A stretch of 64,000 bases of DNA from NCBI RefSeq assembly GCF_030381805.1, contig NZ_JAUDRH010000003.1:434001-498000 (forward strand), written 5' to 3'. The DNA comes from Chlorogloeopsis sp. ULAP01 (GTDB lineage Bacteria > Cyanobacteriota > Cyanobacteriia > Cyanobacteriales > Nostocaceae). The position numbers were made by a program, and so were the translations under genes. Below the pieces are notes generated by a model that was given only the letters and a program-made list of their open reading frames with translations, was not told where the DNA came from and made no database searches. Below are positions 48,300-58,032 of this stretch, piece by piece. Within the stretch, counting starts at the first letter, position 1; every line of letters begins with the position of its first letter.

Positions 48300-50228
48300 T
48301 CATCTTTGTTTGAGATATTGGAGAATACCACGAGCGATCGCTTCTGCCATTTGATTTTGGTACCAAGTAGCTCGCAGCCTGGTAATATCCTCTCGTCCTG
48401 TCAAATAGCCAGTCTCTACAAGAATGGAAGGCATAGAACTTTTCCGGAGGACATAGAATCTGGCTTTGCGGACTCCCCGATCTCTGATATTGACACTTCT
48501 AAGAATGCTATTGTGGACAATGCGAGCTAGCCTATTACCTGTATCGTAATAATACGTTTCCAAACCATTCACATCCGGACGACCTAAACCCACGGAATTG
48601 GCGTGTATACTAACAAAGACATCAGCATTGGCGCGCTCTGCCATCGCGACTCTTCCCGGTAAGGTGACGAAATAGTCAGAATTCCGTGTGAGTACAACTT
48701 GCACGCCATTTTGTTGTAAGATTTGCGCCAGCTTTTTACTAATCGGTAGGATGATATCTTTTTCTCGCGTTCCCCCAATACCGATCGCACCTGCGTCTTT
48801 ACCGCCATGCCCCGGATCAATCAGGACTACCACTCGCCCATTGACAGCTCGGCGTGGGGGTGCAGCAGGGCGGGGTTTTGGTGGAACTTGACCCTCTGAC
48901 ATTGGTCGTGGATTGGGTTTTGGTAGGGGAGGTAAAGCAACCGGAGGTGTAACCCGACTAGGTGAGCGGCCAATCGGAGGTAGAATTCGTCCTGATGAAC
49001 GTTGTAATTCTAAAGCCAAAAGAGGGCTGTTGAGTCGGTTGAGTTGCCTAATTTGCACTCCTGCCGCAGGCTGAATAAAAATAGCGACAGTGTTGGGATT
49101 TTGCTGTCGCAGGCGTATTCGCAGCAGTGGGCTACTGTCGTTTAATGTAGGGCCTTTGACTGTAGAAGCGAGGCGAGCATTATTAACAGTGATCCGGTAC
49201 ATGAGCGAGGATCTATCCCAGCCACTGGTAGCAGATAAAGAGCGATCGCCTTTAATTAGTAACTGTGTACCATTGCCAGTCAACTCCACAGATTCAATAG
49301 TGGCTGGCGAGTCTGTTTCCAAAGAGCGAGGAGATGGATTAGTTGGGGTAGAGTTTGATTGCTCTTCTTGTCTGGGAAGGCGAGAAGTGCTACTGGCAGG
49401 CAATCTACTAACTCCACCACGAGGTAATACTACCAAACCATTACTACCGCTAGGTATGACTCGCCAATCAGGGCTATTTCTATTTACCCGCATTGTTAGG
49501 CGAACAGTGGGTTTTGAAGTATCCAACTGTGTAAGTTGAACATCACTGACACCATAGCGATTAATTGGCAGCTCGCGTCGCGCCAGATTTGGTGACAAAG
49601 CCGCATCAGAAATGTCTAGGTAAATATTGGTGCGATCATCGCTGCGTTTGACTTTGACTCCTGGTTTACCACTGCCACTAGTACGGATAAAAAACCCATC
49701 TCCTGTAGCTAGGAAGTTTTCAATTTGAGTTGCAGCTTCTGTTGTTTTGGCGATCGTCTCCTTTTCCCCAGATGGATTGGGAGATTCTGTAGTTACTACA
49801 CTGTAAAGATTTCTGTTTGCTAGTGGTGCTGCTGCTTCACGTTCTGGCTTTGGTAATTGCACTCGCCAACGACTGGCACTGATACCCTCAAATTTTACCT
49901 TTTGGGGGTCAAGAGTATAACCGGGATTGAGTTCGACTACAACCCGCGTGATTTGGGGGTCAAATTGTCCAACTCGGACAGCGCGAATTGCGCCACCGAC
50001 ATTTTGGACAAGCTGTGGACGTCCAAACTTAATCCCTGGCAAATCAATCACCAAGCGTGTCGGATTGAAAATCAATTGTGCGGTGGGTTGAACAGCCCCA
50101 TCAGTGTTAATTTCCAACTGATTTCGATCGGCATCAAAACGCCAAGATTGCAGGTTCGCTGCATCAGCAGGCGACGATAACAGGGAGATACTTAAAACAG
50201 TACCAGGTATCAACCAGTGTATTTTCAC
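48300..50228 (-). CDS. amiC: N-acetylmuramoyl-L-alanine amidase with AMIN domain (second of tandem pair)
   Basis: A 642-residue paralogue of the preceding amidase with the same layout: signal peptide, two AMIN domains and Amidase_3 (VVVLIDPGHGGKDAGAIG, VFVSIHANSVGLGRPDVNGL, PSILVETGYLTGREDITR). The first 130 residues are almost identical to the paralogue, even at DNA level, while the rest is clearly diverged. Which copy matches AmiC1 or AmiC2 (HcwA) cannot be told by eye. Confidence 0.95.
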   Translation of the reverse strand: MKIHWLIPGTVLSISLLSSPADAANLQSWRFDADRNQLEINTDGAVQPTAQLIFNPTRLVIDLPGIKFGRPQLVQNVGGAIRAVRVGQFDPQITRVVVELNPGYTLDPQKVKFEGISASRWRVQLPKPEREAAAPLANRNLYSVVTTESPNPSGEKETIAKTTEAATQIENFLATGDGFFIRTSGSGKPGVKVKRSDDRTNIYLDISDAALSPNLARRELPINRYGVSDVQLTQLDTSKPTVRLTMRVNRNSPDWRVIPSGSNGLVVLPRGGVSRLPASSTSRLPRQEEQSNSTPTNPSPRSLETDSPATIESVELTGNGTQLLIKGDRSLSATSGWDRSSLMYRITVNNARLASTVKGPTLNDSSPLLRIRLRQQNPNTVAIFIQPAAGVQIRQLNRLNSPLLALELQRSSGRILPPIGRSPSRVTPPVALPPLPKPNPRPMSEGQVPPKPRPAAPPRRAVNGRVVVLIDPGHGGKDAGAIGIGGTREKDIILPISKKLAQILQQNGVQVVLTRNSDYFVTLPGRVAMAERANADVFVSIHANSVGLGRPDVNGLETYYYDTGNRLARIVHNSILRSVNIRDRGVRKARFYVLRKSSMPSILVETGYLTGREDITRLRATWYQNQMAEAIARGILQYLKQR

Positions 50229-50910
50229 AGTGCTTTCTCCTGAGTCGCATTTAAGGGAGCAGTTAATTTATCACAAGTGTTGGTAAATCCTCAGGTAGTC
50301 ACCATCAACTTTTCGCTTTAATGAGTAATTTAAGCTAATTTGTCGCTGGCATTGGCATAACTTTTGTTGTTGTATGGTTAATTTTGCGACCATATTAAAG
50401 TTAAAGCCAATGGTGTGCAATTTTAGCATTGATTCTACCGCTCACTTTGCCACAAAGGTATGGGAATTTAGTTTGCAATGAGCATTAGATTACACCAACA
50501 AAAAATAACCAAAATTAACAATAGCAGTCAAATACATCAAAATATACTTTATTTTGCAAATAATCCTTTGATTTTTTGACTGTTAGTTTTTGATTCAATT
50601 AGTGATTAAATTGAGCATTTGTTAACTGATGAGCTAAAACTTGTAAAGACTAATTTTCAAGCGCTTGAAAAATCGCTAAATCAGAACTGAGGAAATAAAT
50701 TAGGTATGGGAACAAATAACATTAGTAATATTGGTAGTAATTAAGAAAATCTCCTCAAAAGATCCAATTACAGGCGACGGAGTACGAAGGATAGAAGTTT
50801 CCGAATACTATCGCAAGATTCTCAACAGTTTCATAGTAGAAGTTACTCATAGCTTTAATTATCGTTCAAGTACAAACGCACTTAAGTGCGTCTGTACTCA
50901 GAGATTCTAT
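50229..50910. other. spacer upstream of the second amidase
   Basis: No gene is visible. It contains sequence homologous to the spacer between the two amidases and presumably holds the amidase promoter. A 78-codon plus-strand ORF at 50731 is not convincing. Confidence 0.5.
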
Positions 50911-52413
50911 TTATTTATTGCCCTCCGAAGAATTGGGGCTAGGTTCAGAAGCCTTGCCATCATCTGATGTTGACATATTTGTACCAGGTGATTCTATGGC
51001 TAAGGCAGTTTGAGAGGAACTATTTAAGACTAATTGGTCTGAGTCTGCAAGCGCAGTTGTTGGTTCAGGAAACACAAACCGCAACCAAGGAGGGGCTAAA
51101 AACGTTGTGAGGATAACCATCATGATAATGGCTGCCTCCAGTGGTTTTGAGAGAATGCCTATGTTTGATCCTATACCAAGAAATACCAATCCGACTTCAC
51201 CCCGTGGAATCATTCCCACACCAATTGCCAAACGATTAATTTGGGATTGACCAAATACGCTTAACCCTGTGACAACTTTACCGAAGATTGCTACTCCAAT
51301 GAGGAAACCAGCCATGATTAAACCTTCTCGGTTGCTGGGAATTGCTGGATTTAAAACACCCAAGTCAGTTTTGGCTCCAACAGTGACAAAGAAAATCGGC
51401 ACCAGCATATCGGCAATGGGAATAATCTGCTTTTGTAGTTCTTTGCGCTTATCTGTTTCTTCGAGAACTAAACCTGCTGCAAAAGCCCCTAAAATCGCTT
51501 CTAGCTGAATTACGGCGGCAATATATGCCATAACAAAGGCAAAAATGAATGCTGGTATGATCAGTTCACCCCGTGTTTTCAATTTATTAACGATCGCGAC
51601 AAAGCTCTTATTGAAAATATTACCCAGTGCGATCGCACCCACAAGAAAAGCACTGGCGCTGATCATCAAATAAACAACTTTGCCTACATCTACTGTGCCA
51701 TCTTTAGCCAAGCTTGCTACTACTGCTAGAACGATAATTCCCAATACGTCATCAATAACCGCAGCACCAAGAATAATTTGCCCTTCTTTGGAATTTAAAC
51801 GTCCCAGTTCTGATAGCACCTTAGAAGTGATACCAATACTTGTGGCAGTTAACGCCGCCCCAGCAAAAATCGCCGGCACTGCTGGGATACCAAACAAAAT
51901 CATTAATCCTGCTGTGCCAGCAGTAAAGGGTACAACCACCCCAACCACTGCCACAATGGCGGCTTGGATGCCCACCTCCATCAAATCTTTTAAGTTCGAC
52001 TCTAAACCAATTTCAAACAGCAGGATGATTACACCCAGTTCTGCCAAAACGGAAATTACCTCCGATTGGGCTGCAAACACGGCATCGGCTGCATCAGGAC
52101 TTAAACCGGCAGTAGTTTCCAAAAAAGAAATAATTAAAGAACTAGAACTATCTGCCCCTGCTTCAGGAAACACCAACAAATGTAAGACAGATACACCGAC
52201 AACTACACCACCTACTAATTCACCTAATACAGGCGGCAAACCAAAGCGGTTTGATAGTTCTCCTCCGAGTTTGCTAGCCAAATAAACTACGACTAAACTC
52301 AGCAGCACTGCTGCCACTACCAGCGAACTATCTGCTGTTTCGGCTGTCGTTGCCAACAAAGGTAAAGAAAAGTTAGTTGCACCTAAAAACTGCATTGATT
52401 CTATAGAAATCAT
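50911..52413 (-). CDS. CPA2-type cation:proton antiporter
   Basis: A 500-residue membrane protein with about twelve helices. The ion-binding region carries the DD pair in ILGAAVIDDVLGIIVLAVVA; RFGLPPVLGELVGGVVVGVS and EAILGAFAAGLVLEETDKR are typical of the NapA/KefB group. A signal-like N-terminus and a hydrophilic C-terminal tail of about 50 residues are present; no TrkA-N domain is fused. It should exchange Na+ or K+ for protons in the plasma or thylakoid membrane. Confidence 0.93.
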   Translation of the reverse strand: MISIESMQFLGATNFSLPLLATTAETADSSLVVAAVLLSLVVVYLASKLGGELSNRFGLPPVLGELVGGVVVGVSVLHLLVFPEAGADSSSSLIISFLETTAGLSPDAADAVFAAQSEVISVLAELGVIILLFEIGLESNLKDLMEVGIQAAIVAVVGVVVPFTAGTAGLMILFGIPAVPAIFAGAALTATSIGITSKVLSELGRLNSKEGQIILGAAVIDDVLGIIVLAVVASLAKDGTVDVGKVVYLMISASAFLVGAIALGNIFNKSFVAIVNKLKTRGELIIPAFIFAFVMAYIAAVIQLEAILGAFAAGLVLEETDKRKELQKQIIPIADMLVPIFFVTVGAKTDLGVLNPAIPSNREGLIMAGFLIGVAIFGKVVTGLSVFGQSQINRLAIGVGMIPRGEVGLVFLGIGSNIGILSKPLEAAIIMMVILTTFLAPPWLRFVFPEPTTALADSDQLVLNSSSQTALAIESPGTNMSTSDDGKASEPSPNSSEGNK

Positions 52414-52519
52414 TCCTTCTAATTTACAAGCTGTTGAGCTTCGGCTTTTTGTCTTTTGTCATTTGTCCAGCAAATATCTGTCTTTTGTCATGTGTCTCAA
52501 ACTAATAACTCTTGAGTTA

Positions 52520-52927
52520 CTAGTTATCTGATAATTGTAGAAGGCGTTGCCAGTGAAACTCTGATACTGGGACTACAGATAATCTAGGCAAACGCAACAA
52601 GTCAAAGTTTTCAAAGCTGGTATCTTGTTTAATTTGAGTCAGGGTAACAGGTTGAGGTACTTTTCGCACTACTCGCAAATCTACAACTACTCGCTTGGCG
52701 TCGTTCAATGCTGGATCGGGGTAAGGTTGACTTATTACCTCTGCCAAGCCCATAACTTGTCGTTCATTGCCTGTGTGATAAATTAGTACCAGATCGCCAA
52801 TCGTCATTGTACGTAGATGCTTGAGGGCTAGGTTGTTGTTCACTCCATTCCAAACTGTAGTACCATCACGTTCTAAGTCTGAATAGGAATACTCGTGTGG
52901 TTCAGTTTTCAGCAACCAATACGCCAT
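52520..52927 (-). CDS. EVE-domain protein
   Basis: A 135-residue EVE (PUA-like) protein: MAYWLLKTEPHEYSYSDLER, TVWNGVNNNLALKHLRTM, DLVLIYHTGNERQVMGLAEV and PRLSVVPVSEFHWQRLLQL. EVE domains bind modified nucleobases in DNA or RNA; in bacteria they occur in housekeeping and in restriction contexts. It is monocistronic here, with no nuclease neighbour. Confidence 0.93.
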   Translation of the reverse strand: MAYWLLKTEPHEYSYSDLERDGTTVWNGVNNNLALKHLRTMTIGDLVLIYHTGNERQVMGLAEVISQPYPDPALNDAKRVVVDLRVVRKVPQPVTLTQIKQDTSFENFDLLRLPRLSVVPVSEFHWQRLLQLSDN

Positions 52928-53188
52928 GAAAGCATCTCCAAAAGTTTGGGTGTAATTTTCTAGGTTTCTAAAAATGTAACCGTTCTAGCTACTTGATATT
53001 TAAGTGCCAAAGTAGAAACACATTACAGTGTAGGCGCAGATGTAAATATTTCGTCAATCAGAGAGATTTTGGTAAAAACCTGCTCGTACATTGGTTAGTG
53101 GTTAATAGCTAATGGCTAATGGCAATGAACAATTAACAATTAGCAATTAACAACCAAATAATTATTTTTTCGAGGAGTGATATCTCAA

Positions 53189-53938
53189 ATGAATAAATCT
53201 ACTCTATCGGGTTCTCGGTTATTGACTAGGAACCTTTGGAAAACTGTACCTTTGGCTTTGCTTGTATATGTTACTTTTGCCCAACCTATCTGGGCGCAAG
53301 AGAAAGAGAAAATGTTTAGAACTTTAACAGTCACTGGTCGTGGAGTAGAATCAATACCTGCAACACTAGCTCAAGTTGTTTTGGGTGTGGAGGTTCAAAC
53401 TAAAACAGCGCAAGAGGCACAGCAGGAAACTGCGCGCAGATCAAAAGCCGTGGTGGCACTGCTGAAAAGTCGTAACGTGCAGAAATTGCAAACCACTGGC
53501 ATCACTCTTAATCCAGTTTATAGCTACAAAGATAATGTGCAGCGCCTGACTGGTTACGTTGCTACTAATACCGTGAGTTTTCGCATTGCCACCGAGCAAG
53601 CTGGCACTTTATTAGATGAAGCCGTCAAAGCAGGTGCAACGCAAATTAGCAGCATTAGTTTTGTTGCCACTGACGAAGCGATCGCTCAAGCTCAAAAACA
53701 AGCACTCAAAGAAGCTACCCAAGAAGCGCAACAGCAAGCTGATGCGGTTTTTGGTACCTTGGGTTTTCAACGCAAAGAAGTAGTTAGTATTCAAATCAAT
53801 GGAGCAAGTGCGCCACCACCACCGCCACGTCCCCTATTGCGTGCTGAAGCTGGTAAGTTAGCACAGGATGCCTCTACTCCTGTAGAAGGTGGCGAACAAC
53901 AGGTAGAAGCATCAGTGACGTTGCAAATTAGTTATTAA
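53189..53938 (+). CDS. SIMPL-domain periplasmic protein
   Basis: A 249-residue protein with a signal peptide (TVPLALLVYVTFAQPIWAQ) and one SIMPL (DUF541) domain: LTVTGRGVESIPATLAQVVL, TTGITLNPVYSYKDN and QALKEATQEAQQQADAVF. A proline run occurs near 215. The ATG at 53189 has a GAGGAG site, so the frame opening at 53177 is not used. SIMPL proteins are exported and of poorly defined, often stress-related, function. Confidence 0.93.
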   Translation: MNKSTLSGSRLLTRNLWKTVPLALLVYVTFAQPIWAQEKEKMFRTLTVTGRGVESIPATLAQVVLGVEVQTKTAQEAQQETARRSKAVVALLKSRNVQKLQTTGITLNPVYSYKDNVQRLTGYVATNTVSFRIATEQAGTLLDEAVKAGATQISSISFVATDEAIAQAQKQALKEATQEAQQQADAVFGTLGFQRKEVVSIQINGASAPPPPPRPLLRAEAGKLAQDASTPVEGGEQQVEASVTLQISY

Positions 53939-54082
53939 CTAGGGACTGGGGACTAGGGACTAGGGAACAGAAGATAAAAGATAAAAGGCAAAAAAGAAAA
54001 GAATCTTTTACCTTTTTACTTTTTACTTTAAACTCAAAGCCCAATACCCAATCCCCTATCACCAGTACCCAGTACCCAGTTT
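53937..54082. repeat. short tandem repeats (GGGACTA and CCCAGTA types)
   Basis: The tract starts ACTAGGGACTGGGGACTAGG and ends CCAGTACCCAGTACCCAGTT; the same CCCAGTACC motif recurs at 63435-63460. It fills the spacer between the convergent SIMPL and ssb genes. Confidence 0.75.
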
Positions 54083-54445
54083 CTAAAAATGTTCCGGATT
54101 ACTATCCATTGTCTCTGCTTCTGTATCCCGCTTAGAACCGAGTAGTTCGAGTTGATCTACCAGAATTACTGGTGTAGAACGGAGCGCACCTGTGTTGCGA
54201 TCGTTCCAAGATTCAAACTTCAAAGAACCTTTGACGGCAATTTGTTTGCCTTTGCGCACATAATCACCCGCTACCTGTGCAGTTTTTCCCCATAATTCCA
54301 AATTGAACCAATCAGTATGATCGCCATCTCTAGTTCGGCGGTTGACTGCTAGTGTTAACTTACACTTTACACTTCCAGATTCAAAATACTTTATATCGGG
54401 GTCGGTACCTACACGACCAATCAAGGTGACAATATTAATGCTCAT
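54083..54445 (-). CDS. ssb: single-stranded DNA-binding protein
   Basis: A 120-residue OB-fold SSB: MSINIVTLIGRVGTDPDIKY, AVNRRTRDGDHTDWFNLELW and YVRKGKQIAVKGSLKFESW. It is short, with almost no linker, and its C-terminus ends SNPEHF rather than the usual acidic DDDIPF tip, so partner binding may differ. It is divergent from mreB. Confidence 0.95.
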   Translation of the reverse strand: MSINIVTLIGRVGTDPDIKYFESGSVKCKLTLAVNRRTRDGDHTDWFNLELWGKTAQVAGDYVRKGKQIAVKGSLKFESWNDRNTGALRSTPVILVDQLELLGSKRDTEAETMDSNPEHF

Positions 54446-54564
54446 GTGCGTTACCTTTCAGTACAGACGTACTTATTTATTCTGAATTTCATCATAGCGA
54501 ATTCTCAAGCTAGACGCTCATGTGATAAATCACACAACTAGGGTATGAAAATCTCTTTTCTCTA

Positions 54565-54680
54565 GTCCCTAGCACGCCAGTCGCTACAACTTTGGGAACC
54601 AAAGCAACGCGCTGGCTCCCCTAGCACGCCAGTCGCCTTAACGGAGCGGAGCCTCCGCACGGTGTTGGCTCCCCTAGTCC
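54565..54680. repeat. GC-rich repeat, family 2, in two partial copies
   Basis: CTAGCACGCCAGTCGCTACA and CTAGCACGCCAGTCGCCTTA are two close copies, each ending in GGCTCCCCTAG. The block sits in the 515-bp ssb-mreB spacer, which has no gene and must hold both promoters. Confidence 0.75.
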
Positions 54681-54960
54681 CTATTTTCAACTTAGAGACT
54701 GACTGTTAAATAATAAACAATTATAATTACGTATGGAAATGGTAAAATTTACTCTTTCACAAATACAAAACCATACGGATATACTCCAGTAGTTAAAGAA
54801 TATAAAAAGGTATAAGCCTGGGATTGGACTAAGATTCCTAAATGAATTTAGTAGAATCACGTACTTTGCTAGACTCAGGTCAAAAAAAGTAATAGAATCC
54901 TGCACGATTCTGTCTCACGGTAATAGTCAAAAGTATCGAAAATAGGGGGCAATAAGACGC

Positions 54961-56004
54961 GTGGGCCTTTTCAGTAAGTTTTCCTTATCGCGAGATATGG
55001 GTATCGACCTCGGTACCGCTAATACCCTCGTTTATGTATCTGGTAAAGGCATTGTTCTCCAAGAACCATCGGTAGTTGCCATCGATCAAAATGAAAAGAT
55101 AGCACTGGCGGTAGGAGAAGAAGCCAAAAAAATGCTCGGTCGAACACCGGAAAATGTGATTGCCCTCCGCCCCTTGCGCGATGGTGTAATCGCAGATTTC
55201 GATACAGCCGAGATTATGCTCAAAAGCTTTATTCAGCGTGTCAATGAGGGTAAATCGCTGGTGATGCCCCGGATTGTGATTGGTATTCCGAGTGGAGTAA
55301 CAGGGGTAGAACGGCGGGCTGTGATGGATGCTGCCACTCAAGCAGGTGCTAGAGAAGTTTTTTTAATTGATGAGCCTGTGGCAGCAGCAATTGGCGCGGG
55401 TTTACCTGTAGCTGACCCCACTGGCAACATGATTGTTGATATTGGCGGTGGTACTACAGAAGTAGCGGTACTGAGTCTCCAAGGTACAGTACTTAGCGAA
55501 TCAGTACGCGTGGCTGGAGATGAACTGACAGACTCAATTGTGCAGTACTTGAAGAAAGTTCATAACCTGGTGATTGGAGAACGTACTGCTGAAGATATTA
55601 AGATTCGCCTCGGTTCTGCCTATCCAACTCATGATGATGATGATGCGATGATGGAAGTCAGAGGCTTACATTTACTTTCTGGTTTACCACGAACTGTCAC
55701 CATTAAAGGGCCAGAAATTCGCGAAAGTATGGCAGAACCGCTATCAGTAATTATTGATGCGGTAAAGCGAACTTTGGAACGTACACCACCAGAATTGGCA
55801 GCAGATATTATTGACCGAGGTATCATGCTCGCTGGTGGCGGTGCATTGCTTAAAGGAGTAGATACGTTAATTAGTCATGAAACAGGAATTGTAACACACG
55901 TTGCAGCTGATCCACTATGTTGTGTGGTTTTAGGTACAGGTCGTGTGTTAGAAAATTTCAAGCAGCTAGAACGAGTTTTCAGTGCTCGTTCCCGCAATAT
56001 GTAG
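54961..56004 (+). CDS. mreB: rod shape-determining actin homologue
   Basis: A 347-residue bacterial actin that guides lateral peptidoglycan synthesis. The ATPase motifs are MGIDLGTANTLVYVSGKGIV, NMIVDIGGGTTEVAVLSL and RGIMLAGGGALLKGVDTL. The start is GTG, with an AGGGGG site about 11 bp upstream. It heads mreB-mreC-mreD, although a strong hairpin follows it. Confidence 0.97.
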   Translation: MGLFSKFSLSRDMGIDLGTANTLVYVSGKGIVLQEPSVVAIDQNEKIALAVGEEAKKMLGRTPENVIALRPLRDGVIADFDTAEIMLKSFIQRVNEGKSLVMPRIVIGIPSGVTGVERRAVMDAATQAGAREVFLIDEPVAAAIGAGLPVADPTGNMIVDIGGGTTEVAVLSLQGTVLSESVRVAGDELTDSIVQYLKKVHNLVIGERTAEDIKIRLGSAYPTHDDDDAMMEVRGLHLLSGLPRTVTIKGPEIRESMAEPLSVIIDAVKRTLERTPPELAADIIDRGIMLAGGGALLKGVDTLISHETGIVTHVAADPLCCVVLGTGRVLENFKQLERVFSARSRNM

Positions 56005-56021
56005 TCATCATAAGTACTTTC

Positions 56022-56055
56022 AAATATTGGATTCTTTATAGAATCCAATATTTTT
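56022..56055 (+). terminator. strong hairpin between mreB and mreC
   Basis: A perfect 14-bp stem AAATATTGGATTCT (56022-56035) / AGAATCCAATATTT (56040-56053) with a 4-nt loop and a short T-run. It would reduce mreC-mreD transcription relative to mreB, or mark the mreB mRNA 3' end. Confidence 0.8.
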
Positions 56056-56082
56056 AACTAAAATAAAAATATAAGGGTATAT

Positions 56083-56895
56083 ATGTTTACATTACGTGGT
56101 CGATGGTGGGAACATAAAGGGTTACAAGTTGGACTAATCGCTTTATTGCTCGGTGGTGCTTGGTTAGTTCGACACACCCAAGGAGGATTGTTACTGGAAA
56201 TTTATCAAGGTTTTAGCCGTCAGTTTCAAATTTTGCAGCCTGGACAACCACCAGAAGAACGGATTAAGAATGCCAGAGTTGTGGAACTAGAAACCCGGAT
56301 AGTAGAGTTAGAAAATCAAAATAAAAAGCTTAAAGAATTATTGAAATATATCGAGAAAGAACCTCTTTCATCGCGCCCTGTTCCAGCAAGGGTGGTAGGG
56401 CGTAGTGCCGACAACTGGTGGCAACAAGTAATCCTCAATCGTGGTAGTCAAGCCGGAATTCAAGAAGGCTTCATTGTGAAGGCTGAAGGTGGGTTGGTAG
56501 GTTTGGTAGAGACTGTGACTCCCCATACTAGCCGCATACTATTAATCAGCGATCTCAAGAGTAAAGTTGGTGTAAATGTTAGCCGCACCGGAGCTAAGGG
56601 AGTTTTGCGGGGTGATTTGTCGGCAGATGCAGTACTAGAGTTTTATGAGAAAGTTCCAAATGCTAAACCCGGAGATGTAATTGTGACATCTACTTATAGT
56701 CAAAAGTTTCCATCTGGATTGCCAGTAGGACGAATAAAGTCTTTAGATGTTAAGAAACTTCCGGCATCTGTAGCAAAAGTGGAACTGTTTCCGTCGATAC
56801 GTTCTTTAGATTGGGTAAGTGTATACCCGAAGCCGGAAAGCGAACATCTGGAGGGTTCTTCATCAGCGAATCAACAGTCACGAAAATTTAATTAG
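56083..56895 (+). CDS. mreC: rod shape-determining protein MreC
   Basis: A 270-residue bitopic protein: N-terminal membrane helix (LQVGLIALLLGGAWLV), a coiled coil (RVVELETRIVELENQNKKLK), then the periplasmic double beta-barrel (VVGRSADNWWQQVILNRGSQ, VETVTPHTSRILLISD, GDVIVTSTYSQKFPSGLPVG). It links MreB to the cell-wall enzymes. It is 78 bp downstream of mreB, with the hairpin in between. Confidence 0.94.
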   Translation: MFTLRGRWWEHKGLQVGLIALLLGGAWLVRHTQGGLLLEIYQGFSRQFQILQPGQPPEERIKNARVVELETRIVELENQNKKLKELLKYIEKEPLSSRPVPARVVGRSADNWWQQVILNRGSQAGIQEGFIVKAEGGLVGLVETVTPHTSRILLISDLKSKVGVNVSRTGAKGVLRGDLSADAVLEFYEKVPNAKPGDVIVTSTYSQKFPSGLPVGRIKSLDVKKLPASVAKVELFPSIRSLDWVSVYPKPESEHLEGSSSANQQSRKFN

Positions 56896-57123
56896 AAGTT
56901 AGAGGGCAGAAGGAAGAAATAGGATTTGACTCTTTTGTTCCATTCACAACGGTGGCAGCACCACCAGTTAAACTGCTTTCAAGTCACATTCCTATGAACT
57001 ATAGTTCACAACAAAGTATGAAATTTCTCTTCTTTGTAACCTGTCACCTGTTCCCTATTTTCAGGTAAGAAGGCAGAAGAAGATTTTTGTCTATATGTTT
57101 TGTAATTTATACATAGAAATTTA

Positions 57124-57768
57124 ATGAAAATTCCTGCATTTCGAGGTAGCAGGCAGAAAAAGCCAAAATTGCGATTCTCCAAAGGAAGTGCTAGGCGATC
57201 GCAAAAATCAATAATTTCCATTAAACCCCTATCTCGTTGGCATCCCAACCTCCGACAGCTGGTAAATTGGATTGTGATTTTTGGATCTGCACTCTTGTGC
57301 TTGCTGATGCTACCCACCCGCTTTATTGGTATGGAATTATTGGGAATAGGGCCGAACTGGCTATTAATTTGGGTAGTGGCTTGGAGTGTTAAGCGTACAA
57401 TTATTCAAGGAGCATTAGCAGGTATAGTTTTGGGATTACTTCAAGATGCAATGACATCACCCGATCCTACTCATGTCTTAAGTCTTGGAATGGTGGGTTT
57501 TCTCACAGCTTTGCTACAAAAGCAGCGTTTTATTCAAGAAGACTTTATTTCGATTGCTTTAATTGTCTTTGGAATGGCAGTACTGGCAGAAACTATCTTT
57601 GCCTGCCAATTGGTATTGATGGGCGATCGCAATTCAGTACATATTTGGACTTACTATCAAAAGGTTGCTCTTGCTTCTGCTATTGTCAGTAGTCTCTGGG
57701 CTCCTGTGGTTTATTTTCCCCTCAATCGTTGGTGGCAACGGCTGAAATTAGCACAGCAACAATCTTAA
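57124..57768 (+). CDS. mreD: rod shape-determining protein MreD
   Basis: A 214-residue polytopic protein with a basic N-terminal tail and five or six membrane helices (WIVIFGSALLCLLMLPTRF, GALAGIVLGLLQDAMTSPDP, FISIALIVFGMAVLAETIF). The LGLLQDAMTSPDPTHVLSLG motif is typical of MreD. It completes the mre cluster, 228 bp after mreC. Confidence 0.92.
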   Translation: MKIPAFRGSRQKKPKLRFSKGSARRSQKSIISIKPLSRWHPNLRQLVNWIVIFGSALLCLLMLPTRFIGMELLGIGPNWLLIWVVAWSVKRTIIQGALAGIVLGLLQDAMTSPDPTHVLSLGMVGFLTALLQKQRFIQEDFISIALIVFGMAVLAETIFACQLVLMGDRNSVHIWTYYQKVALASAIVSSLWAPVVYFPLNRWWQRLKLAQQQS

Positions 57769-57924
57769 ACTAGTTGTTAAGAGTTTGATTAATGAGTGTA
57801 TTTTTATACTATAAATTTTAGCTTACGATGATGGAGAGTACAGAATAGAATCAGTACTAATTTTTTCTGGAATTTTGGCAACCTTTGGCAAGATGGATTA
57901 AGGCTAGATTTAAAAAACTGGGAG

Positions 57925-57995
57925 CTAGATGTTAATGGTTAGTAGCTGATAGCTAATAACTATGAGCCATTAACAATTAGCAATTCACAACCAAC
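57925..57995. repeat. short AT-rich repeats (TTAGTAGCT / TTAACAATTAGC)
   Basis: GGTTAGTAGCTGATAGCTAA and CCATTAACAATTAGCAATTC, like the tract at 53096-53155. The remaining spacer up to ribD shows no gene. Confidence 0.6.
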
Positions 57996-58032
57996 TATTT
58001 CCTAATCCTTAATCCCTGTATCGCTAAAAATT

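Noticed and set aside
50731..50967. 78-codon ORF overlapping the antiporter 3' end
   Set aside because: It has a weak start, overlaps a solid gene antisense and shows no motif.
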